NCBI GenBank assembly: GCA_036435485.1
Contig: CM071597.1
Location: 147,619,647 to 147,683,646 of the forward strand
Origin: Saposhnikovia divaricata
Lineage: Eukaryota > Streptophyta > Magnoliopsida > Apiales > Apiaceae
DNA length: 64,000 bases
Direction of reading: 5' to 3'
Below the pieces are notes generated by a model. That model made no database searches, had not been told where the DNA came from, and saw only the letters and a list, made by a program, of their open reading frames with translations. The position numbers were made by a program, and so were the translations under genes. Shown in pieces: positions 1 through 10,652 of the stretch. The first letter of the stretch is position 1. Each line of letters starts with the position of its first letter.

Positions 1-268
1 CCATTTTGTTGAGGAGTCCTTAGTGCAGAGATTTCATGGATAATTCCCTTTTCTTCACAGAATTCTTGAACTCAGTGCCATTGTCCCTTCTAATTCTTCT
101 TACTTGAAGGTTAAGATTGTTGTTGACTATCTTTATATGATTGATGATGATTTCAAAAAATCATCCACAATCATATGATAGTATTTCTTTATAGGTATAG
201 ATATCAAATTAACTGGTCCAAATACATTCATGTGCAGAAGCTGTTGGGGTTCATCAATTGTTCTTGTG
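1..268 (-). pseudogene. Ty1/copia integrase fragment, antisense
   Basis: The minus strand reads as the start of a copia integrase core. It shows the block LLHMNVFGPVN, then VDDF, then RRDNGTEFKN, and after a frame change the block RTPQQNG at the very edge of the window. These are the usual integrase landmarks in the right order and spacing. The frame break lies near position 40-48 in a run of A (in the sense strand) and looks like a one-base loss. There is a further in-frame loss of the conserved aromatic residues after VDDF. The fragment ends abruptly near 268, where a + strand gypsy pol fragment begins. It is a relic and is not related to copia element G further right, which has its own integrase. 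Confidence 0.8.
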
Positions 269-884
269 AGATTTGGAGACATTATCTGTATGGAGAAAAG
301 TGTGAGATTTTCACGGATCATAAGAGTCTGAAGTATATCTTTACCCAGAAGGAGTTGAATATGAGACAAAGAAGATGGTTGGAGTTAATTAACGATTATG
401 ATTGTACAATAAGTTATCACCTTGGTAAGGCGAATGTAGTATCCGATGCGCTGAGTAGAAAAGAGAGGTTGAATACTTTGACCATGCCCAAGGAGTTATT
501 TCGAGAGTTTGAGAAATTAATTTTAGAAGTTTATGATTCTAAAGAAGTTGATGAATTTCTCAGTACGATGACTTTTCAACCAGAGTTGTTAGAGAAGATT
601 CGGAGATGTCAAGAAGAAGTTATGAGTTGTGAGATGAATACGTTGAATGCAGAGGAAATTTGCACCAAGAAAGATGAACAAGTTATTTTGAGATTTACTA
701 AGAGAATATGGATTCCCAATGTGTCTAAATTAAAAAATGAGATTCTAAGCGAAGCCCATAGTTCGAAATATTCGATTCACCCTGGAAGCATGAAGATGTA
801 TGAAGATCTGAAGAAGAATTTTTGGTGGCCAGATATGAAAAGAGAGATTGCTGAATGGATAAGCAAGTGTTATACCTGTCAACA
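269..884 (+). pseudogene. Ty3/gypsy RNase H to integrase fragment
   Basis: An open frame carries the end of a gypsy RNase H domain (YGEKCEIFTDHKSLKYIFTQ, then GKANVVSDALSR) followed by the zinc-binding start of integrase (SIHPGSMKMYEDLKK, FWWPDMKREI, CYTCQ). It is almost the same as the homologous part of element D at 28985-29590, so it is the same family. It stops right after CYTCQ, where the sequence jumps into the middle of a D-type LTR at about 885. The integrase core, the 3' end of pol, the polypurine tract and the first ~1.3 kb of the LTR are all missing. It is a deletion relic of a second copy of the D family. Confidence 0.88.
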
Positions 885-1341
885 TGATGTTAATCAAGTC
901 TTAATCAACATGTATGGGTAATTTTTGGATTTTTGGATATTAATTCGAATTTTGTTAATTTATTATGAATAATTCGAATTTTATAAATTAGTAATAGTAA
1001 TTAGAAATTTGAATTATGATGATTATATGTTAATGAATAACTAAATTGATATGCATGAGTCGTTTCTGATTTGTTTATAGATTAATTCGAATATACATGT
1101 TTATATATATACCATTCGAATTTTTTATGAATTTGCATGTGTTATCTAGTGAACATGTAAATGTGATTTTCAGATTTGCTATCGAGTTAATAATTCGAGT
1201 TATATGATGTTAGTAATCGAGAAGATGTAATTTAGTGAATTCTATTAAGAATGAGTTAAGTTATGAATTGTCGGTAATTGATTAGTGATTTCAGATTGCA
1301 TAGTAATGTAAATAGTATAATGTTGGGAGTGTAGGTGGATT
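885..1341 (+). repeat. Left LTR of element D, first piece
   Basis: This piece aligns closely to 40803-41289 in the right LTR, beginning at a shared TGATGTTAATCAAGTC and ending at the shared AGGTGGATT. It lacks roughly the first 1.3 kb of the LTR present at 39492-40802. The left neighbour is a pol fragment of the same family, so the junction at about 885 is a deletion breakpoint with a few bases of microhomology (TGATG). CACTA element A interrupts it at 1342. Confidence 0.85.
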
Positions 1342-2235
1342 CACTACGCCATAAATACTCATATGCAACGCTTTTAGAAAGTGTTTCACTGAAAGTGTTT
1401 CGTTAGGTATGAAATTTTGGCTCTAAAGAAACAGAACTGGTGTTGCATTACACATAATTAGTGTTGCATTTGATCCACGGTGTTTCACATAATGCAACAC
1501 TAACAGCTGGCGTTGCATTAGATATTTTTTAATTTTAAAAAATGCTGATGTGGCAGCAGTGGGGCCCACACGTACTGACGTGGCATTTGCTGACATGGCA
1601 AGTGTGGGCCCCACAATTGCTTACGTGACAAACATGGGACCCACATTTGCTGACGTGGCATTGGCTGACGTGGTAAAAGCGTTGCATTAGGTGAAAAAGG
1701 TGTTGCATTTGATGTTTAAAAGCATTGCATTAGCTATTTTTGAATTTTAATAAATGCTGACGTGACAGTTGTGGGACCCACCAGGGTGACGTGGCAGTGT
1801 GGGGCCCACAAAGGTGACATGGCAGAGGCCCACAGATATTGACGTGGCAAGTGTGGGACCCACAATTACTGACGTGGCAGATGTGGGGCCCACATTTGTT
1901 GACGTGGCATTTGCTACCGTGGCAGAAGCGTTGCATTAGGGTAAAAAGGCGTTGCATTTGCTGTTTAAAAGCGTTGCATTAGCTATTTTTTAATTTTAAT
2001 AAATGCTGACGTGGCAGTTGTGGGACCCACTAGGGTGACGTGACAGTGTGGGGCCCACAAGGGTGACGTGGCAGGAGGCCCACAGATGCTGACGTGGCAA
2101 GTGTGGGGCCCACAGTTGCTGACGTGGCAGATGTGGGACCCACAGTTGCTGACGTGGAATTCGCTGACATGGCAGAAGCGTTGCATTAGGTGACAACAGT
2201 GTTGCATTTGCTATTTTGAAGTGTTGCGTTAACTA
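1342..2235 (+). repeat. Left terminal and subterminal repeats of element A
   Basis: After the CACTACGCC terminus come many copies of GCGTTGCATT (or GTGTTGCATT) in both orientations. In between are GC-rich near-repeats that alternate TGACGTGGCA with GTGGG(A/G)CCCACA. A larger unit of about 250 bp is repeated around 1690-1940 and 1935-2190. CACTA elements normally carry such subterminal repeats as binding sites for their TNPA protein. TGACGTGG is also a known bZIP (C/G-box hybrid) core and GTGGGNCCCAC a known TCP-factor site. Confidence 0.88.
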
Positions 2236-2239
2236 CTTC

Positions 2240-3990
2240 TCTTACCGGAATAATGAAACTATTTTTTTAAATTGTTTATTCGACGTTCAAATCGTACGGA
2301 TGTCAAGATATAACGATTTTAGTGAAGTAGTAAATTTTTAAAAAATTTATTAGATGTGTTTGGTTTGGTTTTGTAACGGTCCAATCGGTCAAAGTAGACT
2401 TTCCTTTTAACTTGTCTTGTCCCGAATGATGAATATATTTTTTTAAATTATTTTTTCAACATCTTAAACGTACGGATGACAAGATATAACGGTTTTAGTG
2501 ATGTGGTAATTGTTTTAAAAATTTGCTAGATGTTTTTGGTTTGGTTTTATAGCGGTCAAACCGGTCAAAGTAGACTTTCCTTTTAACTTGTCTTGTCCCG
2601 AATGATAAATCTATTTTTTAAATTATTTTTTCGATGTTCCAAACATATGGATGTCAAGATCTAACGATTTTAGTGAAGTGGTAAATTTTTAAAAAATTTG
2701 CTAGATGTATTTGGTTTGGTTTTATAACGGTCAAACCGGTCAAAGTATACTTTCCTTTTAACTAGTCTTGTCCCGAATGATGAATCTATTTTTTTAAATT
2801 ATTTTTTCGACGTTCCAATCATACGGATAGCAAGATATAACAATTTTAGTGAAGCGGTAAATTTTAAAAAAAAATTGCTAGATGTGTTTGATTTGGTTTT
2901 ATAACGGTCAAACCGGTCAAAGTAGACTTTCCTTTTAACTATTCTTGTCCCGAATGATGAATCTCTTTTTTTTAATTATTTTTTCAACTTTCCAATCATA
3001 TAGAAGGCAAGATATAACGATTTTAGTGAAGCGGTAAATTTTTAAAAAATTTGCTAGATGTGTTTGGTTTGGTTTTATAACGGTCAAACCAGTCAAAGTA
3101 CACTTTCCTTTTAACTAGTCTTGTCCCCAGTGATGAATCTATTTTTTTAAATTATTTTTTCGGCGTTCCAAATGTACGGATGTCAAGATCTAACGATTTT
3201 AGTGATGTGGTAAATTTTTAAAAAAATTGCTAGATGTATTTGGTTTGGTTTTATCACGGTCAAACCGATCAAAGTAGACCTTCTTTTTAACTAGCCTTGT
3301 CCCGAATGATGAATCTATTTTTTTAAATTATTTTTTTAGCGTTCCAAATGTACGGATGTCAAGATCTAATGATTTTAGTGATGTGGTAAATTTTTTAAAA
3401 AATTGATAGATGTAATTGGTTTGGTTTTATCACGGTCAAACCGGTCAAAGTAGACCTTCCTTTTAACTAGTCTTGTCCCGAATGATGAATCTATTTTTTT
3501 AAATTATTTTTTCGACGTTCGAAACGTACGGATGTCAAGATCTAACGATTTTAGTGATGTGCTAAATTTTTAAAAAAATTGCTGGATGTGTTTGGTTTGA
3601 TTTTATCACGGTCAAACCGGTCAAAGTAGACCTTCCTTTTAACTAGTCTTGTCCCGAATGATGAATCTATTTTTTTAAATTATTTTTTCGACGTTCGAAA
3701 CTTACGGATGTCAAGATCTAACGATTTTAGTGATGTGGTAAATTTTTAAAAAAATTGCTAGATGTATTTGATTTGGTTTTATAACGGTCAGCCGGTCAAA
3801 GTAGACTTTACTTTTAACTAGTCTTGTCCCGAATGATGAATCTATTTTTTAATATTATTTTTTCGATGTTTCAATCGTACGGATATCAAGACATAATGAT
3901 TTTAGTGATGTGGTAATTTTTTAAAAAATTTCGTAGATGTATTTGGTTTGGTTTTATAACGGTCAAACCGGCCAAAGCACACATTTCTTT
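2240..3990 (+). repeat. Tandem repeat block, ~176-bp unit, about 10 copies
   Basis: The landmark TGTCCCGAATGATGAATCT recurs with its CCCGAATGAT core near 2421, 2597, 2772, 2949, 3125, 3301, 3477, 3653 and 3828, a spacing of 175-177 bp. Each unit also contains ACGTACGGATGTCAAGAT, a poly-T/poly-A stretch, TTGGTTTGGTTTTAT and GGTCAAACCGGTCAAAGTA. The copies differ by scattered substitutions, so the array is not brand new. It lies wholly inside CACTA element A. The unit length is in the range of a nucleosome repeat or plant satellite monomer. Confidence 0.92.
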
Positions 3991-4229
3991 GATAAATAAT
4001 TTATTTTAAATTTTTATTATTTTTTGCATGGATTTTTCATTTTTATCATTCATGTTTTTAGGTTTTCCAAAATTTTATAAATTTAAAATTAAAACATTAA
4101 AATTGATGTTAAAAAAAAGGAAAAAAATAAAATATCCAAAATAGTTTGGGTTAGTAGGTGAACAGCTAGATTGGTGTAAAATTTTCGGCGGACAATTTCC
4201 CCACAAAATGAAATTTTTAGATACACACT

Positions 4230-4400
4230 TTAATTCCCCTAAAAACACACACACACTCTCTACTATACTCTCTCCCTCGACAAACCCTTACTCTTCATAC
4301 TCTCTCCACACCTCCGATTGACAAGTTTTTTTACAAATTGAAAACTGCCGCTGTTACTGAAAACTAGAGAACCATCGAATACTCCCTACAATTTCCATGT
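4230..4400 (+). promoter_or_regulatory. Promoter or 5' UTR-like pyrimidine-rich stretch inside element A
   Basis: A CT-rich leader (ACACACACACTCTCTACTAT and similar) is followed by CCATGTAAGTATC, which looks like a 5' UTR splice donor, and then by ACAAACCCTAATTT, typical of plant leaders. A pure CT microsatellite follows at about 4578-4660. The layout resembles the 5' end of a plant gene leading into the captured exons downstream. No transcription start can be proved from sequence. Confidence 0.4.
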
Positions 4401-4573
4401 AAGTATCATTTCTTTCACAAACCCTAATTTAATTACACAACTTTTTTGATTTAATTCTCTTTAATTTGCATAAAGTTTCGATCTGTACTATTAATTCTTG
4501 TGAAGATTTCAAATTTACCCTCAGATCTGTGTTTTGTAGTGCGGAAAAACATGGTTTTACTCTCACTTATGGC

Positions 4574-4620
<47 letters not shown>

Positions 4621-4741
4621 TCTCTCCCTCTCTCCCTCTCTCCCTCCCCCCTCTTTCCCCCCTCCTCTGTGTGGCTTGTGAAAGTTGTAATCTTTTTGAT
4701 TGTCTCTAATTAAAGGGTTGTTCTTCTTTCCTATAAATTAG

Positions 4742-4814
4742 ATGCCAAATGGAGCTCTGAGTTGATTCCGTTACTGATTGATTATGCCTTGCGATTGACA
4801 GAAGATGGCGACAA
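4742..4814 (+). pseudogene. Possible captured exon of unknown origin
   Basis: A stretch bounded by TTAG and GTAAGC reads SSELIPLLIDYALRLTEDGD in one frame, which has the feel of a real helical exon. I do not recognise the family. It lies between the promoter-like zone and the kinesin exons of element A. It could equally be a chance open stretch. Confidence 0.25.
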
Positions 4815-5412
4815 AGTAAGCATCTATCTAGCTTTACATCTCTTTTAATTTTATTATAATTCGTGATGTTTTATATTGTGATACTGATAGTGACTATGGA
4901 TTCAATTTATATATAGACCGGTCACGTGTGAGCTGTATGGAACTATGGAGGTTGTGTGTCAAACTATATTATTTGAGTAATATTACACAGATAACACATG
5001 CCGAACTTAGCCAATATTATTTTTAGAAACAGGTCAATAAAAATTCCCATTTGATGTTTATCATCTTCATCTTGTGACTGTTTTAGGCATGGCTGATTAC
5101 CAATATAATAGTAAAGGCTGCTGTGAAAGTTAAGCTTTGCAATTTTGCTTCTTACCAATATTTGTGTATATTAGTTTTTGTATAGGCAATTTGCATTATG
5201 TTAAGTATCGGTTGTAAATCAAGGAAATTGCTATATTATGCAGGTGTCCTTGAATTGTACAGATTTCTAAGTTTATTAAATTATATGTATGTGTATTTGA
5301 AGTAATTGTGTAATATATATGTCTGGATAGCTCATAGCAGTCAGCTTATGGTTCAATATTTCTGTTTCTCGAAGTATTCTTCAAAGTGATGCATTACTTT
5401 CCTTGTTGGTAG

Positions 5413-5761
5413 GATGAGAAAGATGAGGAGTTAAAGTTTAGCTTTGATAGAGTGTTCTATCCAGATTCAGAACAGGCTGAAGTGTTTGGATTTGTAGCTC
5501 TTCCTATCGATAAAGGTATCTATTGGAACTCATATCTTTTTATTCAAATTTTGGTAGGTGTTACTGATTCTAAACTCAAAAGAATGAGCAAATATTATAG
5601 CACAATTGTGCATCTGTTGAACTTATGGCATTGTGCATGTTTGTCTATTTTTCAATTATCATATAGACGTGTTTAACGGCATTGTGCACGTTTGTCTATT
5701 TTTCAATTATCATACAGATGTGTTTAACGCTGTAAATGGGACAATTATCACCTACGGCCAG
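5413..5761 (+). pseudogene. Captured kinesin motor-domain exons
   Basis: Two exon-like segments with splice signals match the kinesin motor domain. The first (5413-5515, after AG, before GTATC) reads DEKDEELKFSFDRVFY, then PDSEQAEVFGFVALPI, the usual strand preceding the P-loop. The second (5718-5761, after CATACAG, before GTATAC) reads DVFNAVNGTIITYGQ, which leads straight into the P-loop GQTGxGKT in a real kinesin. The P-loop itself and the rest of the motor are absent. The combination of SFDRVFY, LPI and NGTIITYGQ is closest in my memory to plant KIN-1 type kinesins. The segment cannot make a working motor. Confidence 0.82.
5627..5729 (+). repeat. 51-bp tandem duplication across a kinesin splice acceptor
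   Basis: GGCATTGTGCA(T/C)GTTTGTC through ATCATA(T/C)AGA(C/T)GTGTTTAAC occurs twice in a row, starting at 5627 and 5678. The second copy ends in the splice acceptor and the first bases of the kinesin exon; the first copy carries a mutated acceptor (ATATAG). The duplication occurred after the exon was captured or was already present in the donor gene. Confidence 0.8.
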
Positions 5762-6302
5762 GTATACATGTTTCAACCTTCTGAAGTCTTTGGTTCTGTT
5801 GACTTAGAATATAAATACATTACAATGATTAAACTTATTGATGGAAACTTTAATCCCATTATTAGCACCTAGTATTAACAACGCTCAATGTCATGGACAT
5901 ACGCACAATCACTAGCTCTGATATGTGAAGCTTGTGGAAATGCAAAGCATGATAGTCATGCAACGAAGAAACAAAATGTATGTTCTTGCAATTTTTGCAC
6001 CCTGAGTAATAGTACTGAAGTCGAAAAAGTCACTTCACTGTACAATTAGATATAATTACTATGTAATTAAATAAGAAAACTATTGTGGTTGATGGCTAAA
6101 TCTGCCATCTATTTGAGGATCTTAACATTAATTTTCATTTATAAAGAAAAGTTAAGGGGTCAAGTGAAAAGAAAAGTGTGGGTCTGTTACTTGGTAGGAA
6201 AGTATTTCATGCGGAAAATTTGAATTTTTGTTTCAGCAAGTACTTGTAAAAATTATTATAAACAGTGGCTTCATGATTTCTATTTGTTAAATAATTTTTT
6301 AG

Positions 6303-6447
6303 GTTTTGTTGGGATCTGAACTTATAAAATCAAGTTTCGAGGAGCGTTCATTGTTAAAGAACCTGGGTAGCTGGCTTGGCAAGATTACGATAGGCAGGAA
6401 TCAAGTATTGCGAGCTCGAGAGATTGATCCCAAGTCTTTAATTAGAG
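6303..6447 (+). pseudogene. Captured CCR4-NOT scaffold (NOT1) exon
   Basis: A single exon-like block after AG and before GTTTG reads VLLGSELIKSSFEERSLLKN, then LGSWLGKITIGRNQ and VLRAREIDPKSLI. This is the highly conserved segment of NOT1/CNOT1, the scaffold of the CCR4-NOT deadenylase complex, that precedes the long helical middle domain. Only this exon was found; the family protein is over 2,000 residues long. It lies in the same orientation as the kinesin pieces, within CACTA element A. Confidence 0.88.
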
Positions 6448-7129
6448 GTTTGTTTTTTTTTTGTATGAACTATTCCCTTTAACTGGTTGTTTTCCTGTGT
6501 AAATAGGTTTACTTCAGAAAACACACTTAAATTTCTTGTGATTTTTCCCATATGCTTCCCACTTAGTATTCTGTTTATAGATTCTTTTGCTAGAGAATCA
6601 GTTATCCTTTCTTGGAGAGTATTAGAGAAAATGTATTTTGAGAGAAAATTGTCTTGGAAATTGTAGTCAGTTTTTAGTCAGTTTTTGCATTTGAATGTTG
6701 TACATTTTATCAAGGCTAGCCCATCTGAGTATGTCATATCCCAAGCTGCTAGTTTTTATTTCTATACTATATGTCAGTGCTAGTAGACTAAGTTTTATTG
6801 ATGCTTTGTTACCTTAGATCAATAGTAGGGCACACTCATCGGCATTGGTGACTTGGATCTTGGAGACTTATGTGCTACTGCATCAAGTGCTCTGGTATTA
6901 CAACGACAAGGCGACACCAAATTTTAGCAATATTATTATGTAACTATTGTTCATATTATGTACTTTTTAATTATAGAATTGGTCGTATGTAATTTGTTTT
7001 GGAATACTTAGATGTATGGTGTAGATGGGATGTAAATTATTTGGATGGCTGGTAGGATGATTGAATGTATGTTAGAATGTTTTGAATTGGTTTCTTTATG
7101 TAAGAAACAGAATATTGCAGAAATTTTAA

Positions 7130-7780
7130 TTAAAGCGTTGCATTTGATATTTTCAGTGTTGCATTAGATATTTTAGTGTTGCATTTGCTAAGATTCTAGT
7201 GTTTTAAAAAGTAAATAATAGCGTTGCATTACATGGCTGTGGCCCCCAGTGCTGACGTGGCACACAGGACCCAGTGCTAATGTGGAACGTGGGACCCACT
7301 ATTGACGTGGCATGTGGGACCCACTGCTGACGTGGCATGGCAGGCCCCATTGCTGACATGGCAAGTGGTCCCCACATGTTGACATAGCAAGTGGGCCCCA
7401 CATGCTAACATGGCATGCCAGCTGGACTGTAGATGACGTGGCATACCAACTGGACTGTTACTGACGTGGCATGCCAGCTGGACCCATTGATGACGTGGCA
7501 AGCTAGTGGGACCCACTTAGTGACGTGGAATTGGAATTTTATCTAATGTCAAATGCAACGCCTTTTTGGTGTTGCATTTGCATGCTCTGGTGTTGCCTTA
7601 TATGTCAGATGCAACGCTTATTGATGTTGCTTTAGATGCCAAAAAGCGTTGCATTATGGGGTCTAACAGGACGCTCTCAGATACAACGCCCCCTGGTGTT
7701 GCATTTGGTCTAACGCAACGCTTTTTTGGCCTAAGGCAACATTAAACGTGGCGTTGCATATGAGCGTTTTTGGTGTAGTG
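7130..7780 (+). repeat. Right terminal and subterminal repeats of element A
   Basis: Mirror of the left end: GCGTTGCATT/GTGTTGCATT motifs, then a dense run of TGACGTGGCA, CATGCCAGCTGGAC and GTGGGACCCAC motifs (7250-7530), then GCAACGC motifs and the terminal inverted repeat ending GGTGTAGTG at 7780. The matching composition of both ends supports one element spanning the whole interval. Confidence 0.88.
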
Positions 7781-7783
7781 ATT

Positions 7784-9263
7784 TGTAATCCATCGGATTG
7801 AGTTGGTTGTGATCTGAGTCGGTTATGTTCCGACGGGCTAGTCCTATATGCAGAGGAAATTCTGCCCGATTTTCGTTAGAATTATAAATCGTAAAGTTTA
7901 TAGTATAAAATTATAAGTTAGTTACGAGTCAAGTTGGTATTATATGCTAAGTGTTTAAGTGATTTATGTGACTGCATGTTATAAATGTTATGTGATTGTG
8001 TGCTTATCTGATCATAGTAGTTATTTGGTATGTATATCTGGTATGTGTTCTAAAGTAGTGATATGGATGTTATGTGACTGCATGTTATAAATGTTATGTG
8101 ATTGTGTGATAGGAATCATTTGGATAGAATAGGATGAGAGGTATTAGAAGTATAGTATTCTAAAGTAGTGATATGGTTTATGAATATACGAAGGACGTAG
8201 GCCTTAGTGACAAAGGGAAAGCTAAGGTTGAGTATCAGTGACTGAGCTGTTAGCTGTTGCATTCTACCGGAGGCAACTAACTCTGTCTTCTCTCTTAAAG
8301 TTTATAATCTTGAATTGTCATATCCTGTTGATTCAAGCATGCCTATCTTACATCATATTAATCATTAATCTTGTTGAACCTACCTTTGCATGTACCCAAA
8401 ATTCTGCTAATAACTACCAAACAACTTAAAAACCTTAAAATAGCAAAATTCTTTCTAATTTCTTCTTGACCATATATGTCCAACAGTTTTATATAATTAA
8501 ACTATATTGACTGACGGATAAACCAGTGTTCTACTTAACCCTTGTCCGTAGCCAGTTGAACCTATATTGAACTTTAAAACTTATAAAACTTCATTATGAC
8601 CTAATTACTGTTTTAAGAACTTGATTACCATCGATATTGTTCCTTAAACTTTATAACTTGATCATTTACCTTTAATTATTTCAAATGTACATCTTTGACC
8701 TTTAACTTAAATTTCATTCCTATTACCCTGATCAAAGCCTTGACTGCTTTCAAGTCTATAACTTTTTGATTCGGACTTGTATCTCTATTTCCTTGATATC
8801 AGAGAACTTAGTCAAACCTTTGACTTTTATCATTGCTAATCAAAATGAGTCATTTTCCTAAAATACTTTGAAGTTACATAGACTGGGCTGATGTGTTATC
8901 AGTGAGTTGAAGGTACTTCGGGGTAATGGTTTTTGAAAGGATTTAAGTATTCAAATGTTTTCCAAATTTAAAAAGGTTTTCTAAATCTTAAATGTTTTTA
9001 GAATATGATTTTATAATTGTTAGGAACTCCGATAAAAATGGTATCTACAGATTCCTGACGATTGGAGAGGCATGAGCGAACGGGTAATGCCGGTTCCGCC
9101 TATTTGTGTGTATTACTGGTCTATCTAGTCCAACACCATTATAGGCCAATGTGTTGCCTCTTGGGAACCCAAGCTATCCTAATGAAAGGATTAATGTCCA
9201 GAGGGACTCTGTATCCGTTATGGGGACTTTATGGGCTGATCACCAGTATTGTCTGTGTGAAGT
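7784..9263 (+). repeat. Left LTR of element D, second piece
   Basis: From 7784 to 8262 this continues the alignment with the right LTR (41290-41733), starting at TGTAATCCATCGGATTGAG and ending at GCTGTTAGCTGTTGCAT. From 8263 onward the right LTR diverges (it is truncated or replaced there), so 8263-9263 has no partner in the window. It contains GGGCTGATCACC and adjacent motifs also seen in the LTR-like insert near 37480, which supports its LTR nature. Its last five bases GAAGT are the TSD of element B. No gene is seen. Confidence 0.68.
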
Positions 9264-10635
9264 TGTTAACACAAAATCACGCAAGTATACGTGGTCACAA
9301 GTAATATAGATAAAATTCAAGTTCGTTCCACAGAGTTCTGGTTTAGGTTTCAATTCAGTAGATGTACTTATGCAACAATGTATGGTTATAACTCACTGCT
9401 AAGACAATTAACTAATTGGGATTTTTGATTATTTAATTTAAACTAAGATGCAAATCAGACTAAAAATTAATTAACTAAAGTGATTTAAACTGATTTAACT
9501 ATATGAGAATAAACATGGGATCCTAACTTCATTGTCTACTTCACTTAGAGTCGATGCCTTTAGTCAATGCATGTGATGGTTTTGATATCTGATCAGACAA
9601 CACGAAACAAGTATAAGATACCTCTCGGTATACTAACACCAAACTACGCATACATCCACAAAATATATAGAATATGGGTAGACACCAATTATGTTTAGAC
9701 CCTATATCTCTATAAGATTTGAAAATATAACGGTTGAAGAACAAGTTGTCTATTAAGATCACATAGGGCAGCATAATATCTCTATTTACACCACAAATCA
9801 TGATGTTAAAACATCAACCTATCCTATGCTAGCATGGCAAGTTCTAAATCTCAAGATCCACTCTCGTTTCGCAAGAGATTAACAATTCAATTTAGATGTT
9901 AGCTACGCATCTAAAAGCATTAAGATTAACCATATGAGGATATCAAGAATTCACCACACACATATCTTTAAAGCAATCAAACTACTAAGCTACATAGATA
10001 AATCCATTAGAATCCCATGACAACGATTTGTTCATAATCGAACCGTTCGTCACCATAGGATTTGATGAAGACATGGTATTAAACAAGATATGAATAAAAC
10101 AAGTAATATTAAATAAATGTGGGGTTAAGAAAACAAATCTAGAATCCAGAATACGCCTAAGAAAAGAATACAAAAGATGAAGTTGATAGAGATCCGTTGC
10201 TTGTCACGAGCGTTGAATCCTTCTCTCCTTTTCTCCCTTGCAAATCTATGCTATGATATGTAATTATACAAATTACAATGATAGGATGTGTTTAAATAGG
10301 CTCTAGAAGTCTTTCCCAGCAGTCTGTTCCACGCGCTGCCTACGCGCCACAGGCGCAGCCTGCGCGCATCCTTTTGTCCAAAGTTGTAGAAAATTTCGTT
10401 GTCTTCGCGTGAGCTGTAAGATCGCTGAATTCGGACTTCTAGAACTTCAGATATGACCAAAACAGTGTAGACTACGCAACCTACCCGGAAAATCTGAATT
10501 TTAATCAATTAAACCTCCAACTCCTAGTTCTGCAAAACTCAATGAAAACACATTAAACACACCACATACTTGAGGCCAAGTAATCAATTTAAGCCGATAC
10601 GAAGCATTCCAAGTGGATATAAAATCCACTAATCA
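9264..10635 (-). repeat. 3' LTR of element B
   Basis: Pairs with 22860-24373 at high similarity over its whole length. It is about 140 bp shorter because the 5' LTR has an extra GC-rich stretch (near 23915-24055). The outer end is TGTTAACACAAAATCACGCA and the inner end CCACTAATCA. It lacks open frames of note. Confidence 0.92.
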
Positions 10636-10652
10636 CACCCCCAAACTTAAAC
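10636..10652 (-). other. Polypurine tract of element B
   Basis: On the minus strand the LTR is preceded by TTTAAGTTTGGGGGTG, with GAGGACAAGCATCGG just before it. This is the typical second-strand primer of Athila-type plant elements. Confidence 0.85.

Larger units (their letters stand above)
1342..7780 (+). mobile_element. CACTA element A, with captured host gene fragments
   Basis: The left end starts CACTACGCCATAAATACTCA and the right end, reverse complemented, starts CACTACACCAAAAACGCTCA. Both continue with ATGCAACGC. The element is flanked by ATT at 1339-1341 and 7781-7783, the 3-bp TSD expected for CACTA (En/Spm). The right LTR of D at 41281-41300 preserves the unfilled site with a single ATT at 41287-41289, which fixes the borders to the base. 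The 6,439-bp element has arrays of GCGTTGCATT and TGACGTGGCA motifs at both ends, a block of 176-bp tandem repeats, a promoter-like CT-rich zone, and pieces of kinesin and NOT1 genes. I see no transposase, so it is non-autonomous (Pack-CACTA type). Confidence 0.93.

Noticed and set aside
4466..4709. Open frames encoding Ser-Leu runs
   Set aside because: They translate the CT microsatellite at 4578-4660 and have no other content. The same holds for 59408-59689.
8263..9258. Separate element between the end of LTR similarity at 8262 and element B
   Set aside because: No terminal repeats or TSD were found at 8262/8263, and the segment shares motifs with gypsy LTRs. The simpler view is that the right LTR copy is truncated at 41733.
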